A DNA stretch of 64,000 nt from Rhodopseudomonas sp. BAL398 (lineage in GTDB: Bacteria; Pseudomonadota; Alphaproteobacteria; Rhizobiales; Xanthobacteraceae): positions 1,240,001-1,304,000 of the forward strand of contig NZ_CP133111.1 of assembly GCF_033001325.1 (NCBI RefSeq), in the 5' to 3' direction. Under the pieces are notes generated by a model. It was not told the origin of the DNA. It ran no database searches and saw nothing but the letters and a program-made list of their open reading frames with translations. The stretch's first letter is position 1; every line of letters starts with the position of its first letter. Made by a program: the position numbers and the translations under genes. This document shows, piece by piece, positions 26,039 to 34,955 of this stretch.

Positions 26039-26565
26039 GACGCTTTGGCGTCCTTGATCTGATCCGGGGTGAGGTCGACCGGCGCGGAGGGCGCTGGCTG
26101 GTCGGAGGGCGGAGTTTCAGGGGCCGGCAGCGCTGCGCGGTTTTCCTGGGTGACCGCCAGCGGCTCGTTCGCCGTCTCGGTCGGCACGCCGTGGCGCTCG
26201 GCCTCGACGAAGGTTTCCGGGGTTGGCGGCTCCGGCGTGGTTGGCGTCACGGGAGGCGTGTCGATGCTCTCGACCTTGTCGATGTTCATCGCCGCGCTGA
26301 CGTCCTTCTGCAGCGAGGTCATGACGTTGTCGCTGCCGAATTTGGTGGCGGATTCCTTGACCTCGTCGAAGGTCTGTTTGAGGTCGCTCAGCTCGGCCTC
26401 GCGCATCGCTTCGTTGAACTGGCCCTGGAAATCCGAGGCCATCCGGCGGGCCTTGCCAACCCATTGGCCGACCATGCGCAGCACGCCGGGAAGTTCCTTC
26501 GGGCCAATCGCAATCAATGCGACCACCGCGATCAGGACCAGCTCACTCCACCCGAAGTCGAACAT
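26035..26565 (-). CDS. tatB: Sec-independent protein translocase TatB
   Basis: 176 residues. [26 protein letters not shown] is the classic N-terminal transmembrane helix and Pro hinge, followed by an amphipathic helix ([19 protein letters not shown]) and an acidic Pro-rich tail. It forms the receptor complex with TatC. Overlaps tatC by four bases. Confidence 0.95.
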   Translation of the reverse strand: MFDFGWSELVLIAVVALIAIGPKELPGVLRMVGQWVGKARRMASDFQGQFNEAMREAELSDLKQTFDEVKESATKFGSDNVMTSLQKDVSAAMNIDKVESIDTPPVTPTTPEPPTPETFVEAERHGVPTETANEPLAVTQENRAALPAPETPPSDQPAPSAPVDLTPDQIKDAKAS

Positions 26566-26690
26566 GAATATTTCCGCTCACGCGCTGACGTCACCCGAGC
26601 ATCGAGCGCGCTGCGTCTGCCTGGGCCGATTGCCACTTGTAGCAGTCCGCCTTTGAGTCGTCGCCAGCCCGCCGCAAAGCCTGATGGTTG

Positions 26691-26933
26691 TCAAACCACC
26701 TTGCTGCCGACGTCGGAACGGTTCTGGGCTTCGGCGGGATTTGCCGTATGATCAATCGACTTGACCGGCTCGGGTGGCTTTTCGGCAGGCTTTTCATCGT
26801 CCTGCATGCCTTTCTTGAAGGCCTTGATGCCTTGGGCGACATCGCCCATCAGGTCGGAAATCTTGCCACGACCGAACAGCAGGAGGACGACGCCGATCAC
26901 GACGATCCAATGCCAAATGCTGAGTGAACCCAT
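26691..26933 (-). CDS. tatA: Sec-independent protein translocase TatA
   Basis: 80 residues. [20 protein letters not shown] is the transmembrane helix, then [20 protein letters not shown] is the amphipathic helix, with an unstructured acidic tail. It polymerises to form the translocation pore. tatB follows 125 bases downstream; that gap holds no supported gene. Confidence 0.95.
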   Translation of the reverse strand: MGSLSIWHWIVVIGVVLLLFGRGKISDLMGDVAQGIKAFKKGMQDDEKPAEKPPEPVKSIDHTANPAEAQNRSDVGSKVV

Positions 26934-27078
26934 CCTGCAACCTCCAAACGTGAGCCCGGCGAACCGATCTCAATCTGCTCGAGAAACTAGGCGCAGGGGG
27001 CGGCAAAAACAAGGACTTACCCCGCACCATCCTGCGACTAAAGCATCCGTGCGCGGGCACGGACATGTCGAAGCCGTC

Positions 27079-27861
27079 TCAGGCGGCGCTGCCGCCGCCA
27101 TCCTCGGCATCGACCGGCGGCGACAGCGCCAGCTCCAGGTCGCCAATTTCGAGCGGATCCTCGTCCTCGCGCAGCGTCGGATCGTCCGACGGGTTGGGAA
27201 CGCTGAATCCGGTGGGCAGCCGCGAATCGAGCAAGCCGGTGCCCTTGAGTTCCTCCAGGCCGGGCAGATCACCCAATGCCTCGAGGCTGAATTGCGACAG
27301 GAACGCCTCCGTGGTTCCAAAGGTCAGCGGCCGGCCCGGGGTCTTGCGGCGGCCGCGCGGGCGCACCCAGCCGGTCTCCAGCAGGACATCGAGCGTCCCC
27401 TTCGAGGTCACCACGCCACGGATGTCCTCGATCTCGGCGCGGGTCACCGGCTGGTGATAGGCGATGATCGCCAGCATTTCGATCGCGGCGCGCGACAGCC
27501 GCCTTGTCTCGGTGGTCTCCTTGGTCATCAGCCAGGCCAGATCGCCAGCGGTGCGGAAGGTCCATTTATTGGCAACCCGCACCAGATTGACGCCGCGACA
27601 GGCGTAATCGGCCTGCAGCTGCGCCAATGCCGCCTTGATATCGATGCCGTCCGGCATGCGCTTGGCAAGCGCGGCCTGATCGAGCGGCTCGGCGGAGGCG
27701 AACAGCAGCGCTTCCAGCAGCCGCAATTCTTCCGGCCGGGCCTGCGGTTGCGCGACGTCCTGGGGGGCGTCCTGGGGGGCGGCTGGCTCGACGATTGCGG
27801 CTTCGCTCTGTTCGACGATGTCCTCGAGTTCCACGAGGCGTTTTTCCGCCAGACTGGCCAT
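27079..27861 (-). CDS. scpB: Segregation and condensation protein ScpB
   Basis: 260 residues. It is the winged-helix (kite) subunit of the SMC-ScpAB condensin used in chromosome segregation. Family blocks: ELRLLEALLFASAEPLDQAA, EMLAIIAYHQPVTRAEIEDIRGV, GRPLTFGTTEAFLSQFSL. The ATG at 27861 is preferred over the GTG at 27882 because GAAGGAGA precedes it by the right distance. scpA is directly upstream. Confidence 0.94.
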   Translation of the reverse strand: MASLAEKRLVELEDIVEQSEAAIVEPAAPQDAPQDVAQPQARPEELRLLEALLFASAEPLDQAALAKRMPDGIDIKAALAQLQADYACRGVNLVRVANKWTFRTAGDLAWLMTKETTETRRLSRAAIEMLAIIAYHQPVTRAEIEDIRGVVTSKGTLDVLLETGWVRPRGRRKTPGRPLTFGTTEAFLSQFSLEALGDLPGLEELKGTGLLDSRLPTGFSVPNPSDDPTLREDEDPLEIGDLELALSPPVDAEDGGGSAA

Positions 27862-27881
27862 GGCTCGATCTCCTTCTTCCA

Positions 27882-28712
27882 CTACTCTGCCGGAACGTTC
27901 GGCACGGCCGCCGCATCGCTAGTCGGATGCGACGGTCGTTTACGAAAAAACAGCGGCGCAAACGCTTCTGACTGGTGCAGCTCGACCGTCCCCTCGCGCA
28001 CCAGCTCCAGCGCCGCGGCGAAGCTCGAGGCGAACACCGTGGCCCGCTGCGACGGTTCGAGCACATAGCTGATCAGATAGTCGTCGAGCCGGCTCCAGCC
28101 CTCGGCGATCCCGACCAGCCGCTCCAGCGATGCCCGCGCCTCGGCCAACGACCAGACCGTGCGCTTGGCCAGATGCACCGTGGCCAGCACGCCCTGCTGG
28201 CGCTGCGCCGCATAGGCGCTGAGCAGGTCGAACAGCGTCGCGGTGAAACGCGGGTGGCGGATCTCGTCGATCGCCTCGGGAATCCCGCGCGGAAAGATGT
28301 CGCGCTGCAATTGCGGCCGGGTCATCAGCCGATTTGCCGCCTCGCGGATCGCCTCGAGCCGACGCAGCCGGTTAGCCAGCGAGGTCGCCATCTCCTCGGC
28401 GCTCGGTCCATCCGGCGTCGGCGGTTCAGGCAGCAGCAGCCGCGATTTGAGAAAGGCCAGCCACGCCGCCATCACCAGATAATCGGCGGCCAATTCAAGC
28501 CGGATTTTGCGCGCCGCCTCGATGAACAGCAGATATTGGTCGGCCAGAGCCAGGATCGAGATTTTGTGCAGGTCTACCTTCTGTTGCCGCGCCAAAGCCA
28601 ACAGCAGGTCGAGCGGGCCTTCATAGCCCTCGACGTCGACCACCAGCGCCGCTTCCTCGTCGAGCAGTTCGGCGGGGCGGCCGGTTTCGAACGACAATAT
28701 TTCCGCGCTCAT
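27882..28712 (-). CDS. scpA: Segregation and condensation protein ScpA
   Basis: 276 residues. It is the kleisin linker of the SMC condensin. The signature VEGYEGPLDLLLALARQQKVDL near residue 30 and the C-terminal winged helix (LVREGTVELHQSEAFAPLF) are present. The start at 28712 overlaps the nagZ stop (ATGA); 65 codons upstream are open but are a shadow of nagZ. nagZ, scpA and scpB form one transcription unit. Confidence 0.94.
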   Translation of the reverse strand: MSAEILSFETGRPAELLDEEAALVVDVEGYEGPLDLLLALARQQKVDLHKISILALADQYLLFIEAARKIRLELAADYLVMAAWLAFLKSRLLLPEPPTPDGPSAEEMATSLANRLRRLEAIREAANRLMTRPQLQRDIFPRGIPEAIDEIRHPRFTATLFDLLSAYAAQRQQGVLATVHLAKRTVWSLAEARASLERLVGIAEGWSRLDDYLISYVLEPSQRATVFASSFAAALELVREGTVELHQSEAFAPLFFRKRPSHPTSDAAAVPNVPAE

Positions 28713-29734
28713 GCGTTCATCCCTGCCCGGCCGATCAGATCGTCGAGTTCGCGCCGCGCCGCGACCCGGTCGAATGGCTGTGGCAGCTTGCGGCTGGCCA
28801 GCGCGGCGTCGGCCCGCGCCAGCGCCTTGCCGGCCAGTTCCGGCGTGTTCGCCGCGACGTCGCGCATTTCGCCGAGCTTGCCGTTGCAATGAAGGACGAT
28901 GTCGCAACCGGCCGCGACGATCGCGCGGGTGCGTTCGGCGATCGTTCCGGCCAATGCATTCATCGAGACGTCATCGCTCATCAATAGTCCTTGGAACCCG
29001 ATTGCCTTGCGAATCACCTGTTCGATCATTGTCGCAGAAGTGGTCGCGGGTTGGGCGGCGTCGAGCGCGCTAAACACAACATGTGCGGTCATCGCCATCG
29101 GCAGGTCAGCCAGCGGCCGGAATGCGGCGAAATCGGTGCGGTCGAGTTCCGCCGCATCGGTATCGACCACCGGCAGCCGGATATGGGTGTCGGCGGTGGC
29201 GCGACCATGTCCCGGAATATGCTTGAGCACCGGCAGCACGCCGCCCTGCGCCAAGCCGTCGGACACCGCGCGGGCGATCGCCGCGACCTTGACCGGCTCG
29301 GTTCCATAGGCCCGGTTGCCGATCACCGCGTCGGCGCCGGCAACCGGAACGTCGGCCAGCGGCAGGCAGTCGACATCGATGCCGAGTTCGGTCAGATCGG
29401 AAGCAATCAGCCGCGCACTCAGTCGCGCCGCGGTCAGGCCCAGCTGCGAATCGATATCGTAGAGCGTGGAGAACACCGCGCCCGGCGGATAGGATGGCCA
29501 ATCGGGCGGCCCCAGCCGCTGCACCCGTCCGCCCTCCTGGTCAATCAGGACCGGAGCGTCCGCCCGGCCCACGCTGTCGCGCAAATCTGCAACAAGGTGA
29601 GAGACTTGTGCGCGATCTTGAATATTTCTCTTGAATAGAATGAAGCCCCAGGGCTGCTCCGCGCGCAGGAAGGCGCGTTCCGGATCAGACAGGCTCAGGC
29701 CGGATATTCCAGTGATGAAGGCGCGAATGCTCAT
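28709..29734 (-). CDS. nagZ: Beta-N-acetylhexosaminidase NagZ
   Basis: 341 residues, a cytoplasmic GH3 enzyme that removes GlcNAc from peptidoglycan fragments during recycling. The GH3 motif KHIPGHGRATADTHIRLP contains the catalytic-loop His/Asp pair, and the SDDVSMNAL block carries the nucleophile Asp. The product feeds AmpR-type beta-lactamase induction in species that have it. Located just upstream of scpA. Confidence 0.95.
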   Translation of the reverse strand: MSIRAFITGISGLSLSDPERAFLRAEQPWGFILFKRNIQDRAQVSHLVADLRDSVGRADAPVLIDQEGGRVQRLGPPDWPSYPPGAVFSTLYDIDSQLGLTAARLSARLIASDLTELGIDVDCLPLADVPVAGADAVIGNRAYGTEPVKVAAIARAVSDGLAQGGVLPVLKHIPGHGRATADTHIRLPVVDTDAAELDRTDFAAFRPLADLPMAMTAHVVFSALDAAQPATTSATMIEQVIRKAIGFQGLLMSDDVSMNALAGTIAERTRAIVAAGCDIVLHCNGKLGEMRDVAANTPELAGKALARADAALASRKLPQPFDRVAARRELDDLIGRAGMNA

Positions 29735-29781
29735 AGCGGCCGATTAGCCCGCGCCGACCTCCAGGGTCAAGGAAACCGCCG

Positions 29782-31308
29782 TTAATTCCTCTGGACGACG
29801 CACTGCCCGCCGGCGCTTTTCAGATTACCGCACAGCCGCGAGGCCTCGTCGGAGGATCCGAATGGCCCCACCATGGCACGGTAGTAGACGCCGCGTTGTC
29901 CGAGGTCAGCACGCTTGATCACCGCCGATTGCGAGCCCAGCACCGAGGGGAACTTGCCTTGCAACACCCTGAATGAGGTTCGGGCATCGGCTTCGCTGCG
30001 TTGCGACGATACCTGAACCAGATACCCCCCGCTCGCGCCCGCGGATTGCAGCGAGGTTGGCGCCGAGGCCATCCGCGTCCGTGGCGACTCGGCGGCCGGT
30101 GACAGTGAAAGTGGCGCATTGGCGGAGGCGTTGGCGTTGGCCGTGGCGCTCTGCGCAGGAGGCGTGTGGGACGCAGCGTTATGCGCCGAGGTCGGCCTGG
30201 CGGTGGGCGCGGCCGTGGGGGTCGCTGCCGGGTCGGCGCGATCCGGCCGAACCGCGAAAGTCCGGATCTTGCGCGGTTCGTCGCCCGCCAGCGTCCCGTT
30301 ATTGGGTCGTGCGACGAGTGGCTGCGCGTTCGGAGCCACCGCTGACGGCGACGGCGGATTGGGATTTTGATTCAATTGCTGCAACACCACCCGCGGGCTC
30401 GATGTCGCCGGATCGATCGGCTGCTCCTCACGCGACACCAGCATCTCGGTGCCGTTGCCGCCGCCGAGACGATCCTGGATCTGTTTGCTGGAGGCTTCCG
30501 CCGACGGCGCCGGCACCACCTTGGTCGGCCCGGCATCGGCCCTGATCACCGGCGGTTCGCCGCTGCGGGTCGATCCCATCAAGGTTCGATAGCCGAACGC
30601 CGCCCCGGTTCCGACCACAGCAAGCGCCAGCACGGCGACCACCGTGATCATTCCGCCGCCGCGGCGCGGCTTCTGCTCCTGCGCCCCATCGCCATAGGGG
30701 TCCTGGTAGTCATAGGGGTCGTTGGAATAGGCGCCGGGAGGCGGAAAGCCCGACGGATCGAGCGCCGGGTCAATGCGGCCGTAGAGCGTTTCGTCGTAGC
30801 GGTCCTGTTCGGCGTATTGCTCGGCATATTGCGGTGGATTGGAGACCGCAAAGGCCGGCGGCTCGCTGTAAGGCGGCTCATTATAGGTTGGCTCGCTATA
30901 AGCCGGCGCACTGTAAGGCGGCGCGCTGTAAGGCGGCTCCGGATCGGGCACAGGATCACTCAATCGCCGATGCTGCATCCAGGATGGCAGCGGCGCGATC
31001 GGCGGATCGTCATCGAAGGCGGCTGGCGGCAATGGCTCAGCGATCGGCAAGCGAAAGCGGTCATTGTCACGCGGTGGGTCTTGGTCACGCGATCGGTCTT
31101 GCTGATGCAATGGCTCGTGGGCGTTGGACGAATCCTGATGGCGCGGCTGCGCAACCACATTGGCTCGGCCAATAGTAGTGAACGGGTCGGTCTGACCGAT
31201 CAGCCGTGCCAGCTCAGCAAGGGGATCACTCTCGCGTGGCGCATGCTGGTCCGCGTGGTCATACGCGTCGTCCGCAGGGAAAGGTCGGTCCTGATATCGG
31301 TTCGTCAT
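29782..31308 (-). CDS. SPOR-domain cell-envelope protein
   Basis: 508 residues. It has a long, acidic, Pro/Tyr-rich cytoplasmic N-terminus with pentapeptide repeats (YSAPP type), one transmembrane segment near residue 220 (ITVVAVLALAVVGTGAAFG) after a basic stretch, a low-complexity periplasmic linker and a C-terminal SPOR domain (GGYLVQVSSQRSEADARTSF to the end) that binds denuded septal peptidoglycan. Probably takes part in division. The start MTNRYQDRPF at 31308 is supported by AAGGGGAAG upstream. argS lies upstream, nagZ downstream. Confidence 0.9.
   Translation of the reverse strand: MTNRYQDRPFPADDAYDHADQHAPRESDPLAELARLIGQTDPFTTIGRANVVAQPRHQDSSNAHEPLHQQDRSRDQDPPRDNDRFRLPIAEPLPPAAFDDDPPIAPLPSWMQHRRLSDPVPDPEPPYSAPPYSAPAYSEPTYNEPPYSEPPAFAVSNPPQYAEQYAEQDRYDETLYGRIDPALDPSGFPPPGAYSNDPYDYQDPYGDGAQEQKPRRGGGMITVVAVLALAVVGTGAAFGYRTLMGSTRSGEPPVIRADAGPTKVVPAPSAEASSKQIQDRLGGGNGTEMLVSREEQPIDPATSSPRVVLQQLNQNPNPPSPSAVAPNAQPLVARPNNGTLAGDEPRKIRTFAVRPDRADPAATPTAAPTARPTSAHNAASHTPPAQSATANANASANAPLSLSPAAESPRTRMASAPTSLQSAGASGGYLVQVSSQRSEADARTSFRVLQGKFPSVLGSQSAVIKRADLGQRGVYYRAMVGPFGSSDEASRLCGNLKSAGGQCVVQRN
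30858..30945. repeat. In-frame 15-bp repeats coding YSxPx units
   Basis: About five imperfect 15-bp units (such as GCTGTAAGGCGGCGC) encode tandem Tyr-Ser-Ala/Glu-Pro pentapeptides in the cytoplasmic part of the SPOR protein. Such coding repeats can change length by slippage. Confidence 0.65.
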
Positions 31309-31422
31309 CGTGATGTCGCTTCCCCTTCGGGATAGCAGCCAACCCGCCCTTGCAAAGCAAACTTGCAAACGAAATGGCCGCTGTCAAAAGCCGCCGCAGA
31401 TCCCCATCTGTCCGGCCGTCCG

Positions 31423-33216
31423 CTATCGCATCTCGTCCGGTGCCTGGACGCCAAGAACGGCGAGCCCAGATGCCAGAACCGAGACGACGCCCTGGACCAT
31501 CGCCAATCGCGCCTTTGTTATTCCTGCATCATTATTGATAATGAAGCGTAAATGAGGCGCATCCCGGCCCTTGGTCCACAGCGCGTGAAATTCGCTGGCG
31601 AGATCATAGAGATAGAAGGCGATGCGGTGCGGCTCATGGGCCAGCGCCGCGGCCTCGACGGTGCGTGGATACAATGCCAGGCGGCGCAGCAGATCGAGCT
31701 CGACGGCGTCGGTCAGCCGCTCCACCGGCGCGTCCCGCAGATAAGCGACCCGCGCCTGCGTTTCCTCCGGCAGATCCGGCACCACCTCGCGGGCGTTGCG
31801 GAAGATCGAATGGCCGCGGGCGTGGCCATACTGAACGTAGAACACCGGATTGTCCTTGGACTGCTCGATCACCTTGGCGAGGTCGAAATCGAGCACCGCG
31901 TCGTTCTTGCGGAACAGCATCATGAAGCGAACGGCGTCGGATCCGACTTCATCCACCACTTCACGTAATGTGACGAAGTCGCCGGAGCGCTTCGACATTT
32001 TGACCGGCTCGCCATTGCGCAGCAATTTCACCAGCTGCACGATCTTGACGTCGAGCGCGGCCTGCCCCTCGGTCACCGCCTTGATGGCGGCCTGCATTCG
32101 CTTGATGTAGCCGCCATGATCGGAACCCCAGACGTCGACCATGTGGCGAAAGCCTGAGTCGAACTTGGTCTTGTGATAGGCGATGTCGGAGGCGAAATAG
32201 GTGTACGAGCCGTCCGATTTCAGCAGCGGCCGGTCGACGTCGTCGCCATAGGCGGTGGCGCGGAACAGGGTCTGTTCGCGGTCCTCATAATCCTCGACCG
32301 GGGCGCCCTTCGGCGGCGGCAGCCGTCCCTGATAGACGTCACCCTTGGCGCGCAGGAAATCGATGGTGGCGGCGACGCGGTTGGTTCCGCCGTCGTTCAG
32401 CGAGCGCTCGGAGAAGAACACCTCATGGCTGATGTTGAGCGCGGCGAGATCGCTCTTGATCATCTCCATCATCATGGCGATGGCCTTGGCACGGACCAGC
32501 GGCAACCATTCCGGTTCGGGCAAGCTCAGCAACCTGTCGCCGTGCTCGGCGGCCAGCGCCTGCCCGACCGGCACCAGATAATCGCCCGGATAAAGTCCCT
32601 CGGGGATGGCGCCGATGGCGTCGCCAAGCGCTTCGCGGTAGCGCAGGAAGGCCGAGCGCGCCAACACGTCGACCTGGGCGCCGGCGTCGTTGATGTAATA
32701 TTCGCGGGTGACGTCGTAGCCGGCAAAATCCAGCAGGCTCGCCAGCGCGTCGCCGAACACCGCGCCGCGGCAATGGCCGACATGCATCGGCCCGGTTGGG
32801 TTGGCCGAGACATATTCGACATTGACCTTTTCCCGTGCGCCGACGCCGCTGCGGCCATAGCCCGCGCCGGCATCGAGGATCATCCGCAACGAATCCGCCC
32901 AGACCTGCGGCTTCAGCGTGAGATTGATGAAGCCCGGCCCGGCGATCTCGACCGCTTCGATCAGCGGATCGGCGCGCAGCTTCTCGGCGATCTTCTCGGC
33001 GAGGTCGCGCGGCTTGGCCTTGGCCTCCTTGGCCAGCACCATCGCGGCATTGCTGGCCATGTCGCCATGCGAGGCGTCCTTCGGCGGTTCCACCACCACG
33101 CGCGCCAGATCGATGCCGGCGGGCAGCGCGCCCTCGGCGATCATCGCGGTGCAGACGGCATGGACGCGCGCGAGCACGTTGGCGAACGGATGCAGAGACT
33201 GGTTTGAATTGATCAT
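31423..33216 (-). CDS. argS: Arginyl-tRNA synthetase
   Basis: 597 residues. The class I HIGH-type motif is [19 protein letters not shown] and the KMSKS-type motif is [12 protein letters not shown], both with normal spacing. An N-terminal Add-1 type domain and a C-terminal DALR anticodon-binding domain ([20 protein letters not shown]) are present. The ATG at 33216 gives [16 protein letters not shown]. Downstream is the SPOR protein, upstream dgt, all on the - strand. Confidence 0.96.
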   Translation of the reverse strand: MINSNQSLHPFANVLARVHAVCTAMIAEGALPAGIDLARVVVEPPKDASHGDMASNAAMVLAKEAKAKPRDLAEKIAEKLRADPLIEAVEIAGPGFINLTLKPQVWADSLRMILDAGAGYGRSGVGAREKVNVEYVSANPTGPMHVGHCRGAVFGDALASLLDFAGYDVTREYYINDAGAQVDVLARSAFLRYREALGDAIGAIPEGLYPGDYLVPVGQALAAEHGDRLLSLPEPEWLPLVRAKAIAMMMEMIKSDLAALNISHEVFFSERSLNDGGTNRVAATIDFLRAKGDVYQGRLPPPKGAPVEDYEDREQTLFRATAYGDDVDRPLLKSDGSYTYFASDIAYHKTKFDSGFRHMVDVWGSDHGGYIKRMQAAIKAVTEGQAALDVKIVQLVKLLRNGEPVKMSKRSGDFVTLREVVDEVGSDAVRFMMLFRKNDAVLDFDLAKVIEQSKDNPVFYVQYGHARGHSIFRNAREVVPDLPEETQARVAYLRDAPVERLTDAVELDLLRRLALYPRTVEAAALAHEPHRIAFYLYDLASEFHALWTKGRDAPHLRFIINNDAGITKARLAMVQGVVSVLASGLAVLGVQAPDEMR

Positions 33217-33248
33217 CGACCTAATGGGACCGGGATTGCGCCGAAGCT

Positions 33249-33263
33249 GCGGCCTTCGGCCGC
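33249..33263 (-). terminator. Stem-loop between dgt and argS
   Basis: GCGGCC-TTC-GGCCGC directly after the dgt stop codon. No T-run follows on the coding strand, so it may attenuate rather than terminate. Confidence 0.4.
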
Positions 33264-33266
33264 CGC

Positions 33267-34481
33267 CTAACGCAAATCCGGGGTCGAGTCAAAAAGCCGC
33301 TGGTGTTCGGTGATCGCGAAACGGTCGGTCATGCCGGCGATGAAATTACAGATCCGGCGCAGCCGGTCGGTTTCGGGCTCGGCATCGGCGCCCGGCGCCG
33401 GCAGCCATTCCGCCGGCAGATCCGCCGGACAGGCGCGGTAGCGCGCGAACAGGTCGACGACGATCTGCTCGGCATCGCGCATCACCGCCATTACCCGCTC
33501 ATGACGGTACATCCGCTTTTTAAGGAATGCCTTGATCTGCGCCTCGGCCGCTTCCGCGTCGGGGGGAAAGGCGATCAGCGCCCGGCTGTGGTGGCGGACC
33601 TCCTCGACCGATTTCGGACCGGCCTGATCGAGGCGCTGGTGCGCTTCGGCAATCACCGCGCCGATCAGATGGGAGATCAGCTCGCGCACCAATTCGGCGC
33701 CGCACCGGCTTGGGTCGAGCACCGGATAGCGCTGAGCGATTCTGTCGATGATGCCCGCGGTCAGCGGCATCGACCTGAGGTCATCGAGGTCGAACAGGCC
33801 GGCGCGCAGGCCGTCATCGATGTCGTGGGCGTCGTAGGCGATATCGTCGGCGATCGCCGCCACCTGGGCCTCGAGCGAGGCGAAGCTCCACAATTCGAGA
33901 TCGAAGCTCTGATTGAACTCCGCAATTCCCAGCGGCACCCCACGGTCGCGATAGTGCGCAAGTGGGGCGCCGTCGCGGTCGGTGAGCGGCCCGTTATGCT
34001 TGACCACGCCCTCGAGCGTCTCCCAGCTCAGATTCAGCCCGTCGAACTCCGGGTAGCGGTGCTCCATCGCCGTCAGCACCCGCAGGGTCTGGGCATTGTG
34101 GTCGAAGCCGCCATGATCGGTCAGGCAGCGGTCCAGCGCGCGTTCGCCGGCATGGCCGAATGGCGGGTGGCCTAGGTCATGCGCGAGCGCCAGCGCCTCT
34201 GTCAGATCCTCGTCGAGGCCGAGCTGGCGGGAGATGGCGCGGGCGATCTGTGCCACTTCGAGCGAGTGGGTCAGCCGCGTGCGGTAATGGTCGCCTTCGT
34301 GAAACACGAAGACCTGGGTCTTGTACTTCAGCCGGCGGAACGCGGTGCAATGGATCACCCGGTCGCAATCGCGGCGAAAAGCGCTGCGGGTCTTGCTCGG
34401 CTTCTCGTCAAACAGCCGGCCGCGGCTACGGTCCGGGTCGCAGCCAAAGACCGCACGGGGGGCTGCCATTCCAACCGACAC
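33267..34481 (-). CDS. dgt: dGTP triphosphohydrolase-like HD protein
   Basis: 404 residues. HD-domain metal motifs are [16 protein letters not shown] and [18 protein letters not shown], with the upstream [12 protein letters not shown] segment typical of the dNTPase family (type 2). It hydrolyses dNTPs to nucleosides and triphosphate. The GTG at 34481 has AGAGGGG upstream; an ATG at 34469 (MAAPRAVFG) is the alternative. Divergent from the ErpA-type gene. Confidence 0.92.
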   Translation of the reverse strand: MSVGMAAPRAVFGCDPDRSRGRLFDEKPSKTRSAFRRDCDRVIHCTAFRRLKYKTQVFVFHEGDHYRTRLTHSLEVAQIARAISRQLGLDEDLTEALALAHDLGHPPFGHAGERALDRCLTDHGGFDHNAQTLRVLTAMEHRYPEFDGLNLSWETLEGVVKHNGPLTDRDGAPLAHYRDRGVPLGIAEFNQSFDLELWSFASLEAQVAAIADDIAYDAHDIDDGLRAGLFDLDDLRSMPLTAGIIDRIAQRYPVLDPSRCGAELVRELISHLIGAVIAEAHQRLDQAGPKSVEEVRHHSRALIAFPPDAEAAEAQIKAFLKKRMYRHERVMAVMRDAEQIVVDLFARYRACPADLPAEWLPAPGADAEPETDRLRRICNFIAGMTDRFAITEHQRLFDSTPDLR

Positions 34482-34590
34482 GCTGACTTTATCCCCTCTC
34501 CAATTGATTCTAGCGTCCGGTGCACTTAACTATGGGTTGCGGGGAATTCAAACCTTCGAGCCACCACCCGCCCGGTTACGGAGCGACCTC

Positions 34591-34938
34591 ATGACCGACA
34601 ACGTCACCATCATGGACAATGTCACCATCAGCGAGCGGGCGGCGCGCCGGATCGCCGAGATCCTCAAAAGCGAGGGCGACGGCGCAATGTTGCGGATAAG
34701 CGTCGAGGGCGGCGGCTGTTCCGGCTTCCAGTATAAGTTCGACGTCGAGCGGGCGAAAGCCGATGACGACCTGGTGATCGCGCGCGACGCCGCCGTGGTG
34801 CTGGTCGATCCTGCCTCGGTGCCGTTTTTGGCGGGCTCGGAAGTCGACTTCGTCGACGATCTGATCGGCGCCTCGTTCCGGGTCAACAATCCCAACGCCA
34901 CCGCGTCCTGCGGCTGCGGCACCAGCTTCTCGATCTAA
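34591..34938 (+). CDS. erpA: A-type iron-sulfur carrier (IscA/ErpA family)
   Basis: 115 residues. The three cluster-binding cysteines are all present: GGGCSGFQYKF and the C-terminal SCGCGTSF. It carries Fe-S clusters to target enzymes. Whether it is ErpA rather than IscA/SufA is not settled by the sequence. The ATG at 34591 follows GAGCGACCTC; a second ATG at 34612 is possible. It converges on the RND gene with a 17-base gap. Confidence 0.88.
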   Translation: MTDNVTIMDNVTISERAARRIAEILKSEGDGAMLRISVEGGGCSGFQYKFDVERAKADDDLVIARDAAVVLVDPASVPFLAGSEVDFVDDLIGASFRVNNPNATASCGCGTSFSI

Positions 34939-34955
34939 ACCAGCGCAGCGCCGGC

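Noticed and set aside
26591-26842. 83-residue open frame between tatB and tatA
   Set aside because: Mostly out-of-frame tatA sequence; no ribosome site and no family resemblance.
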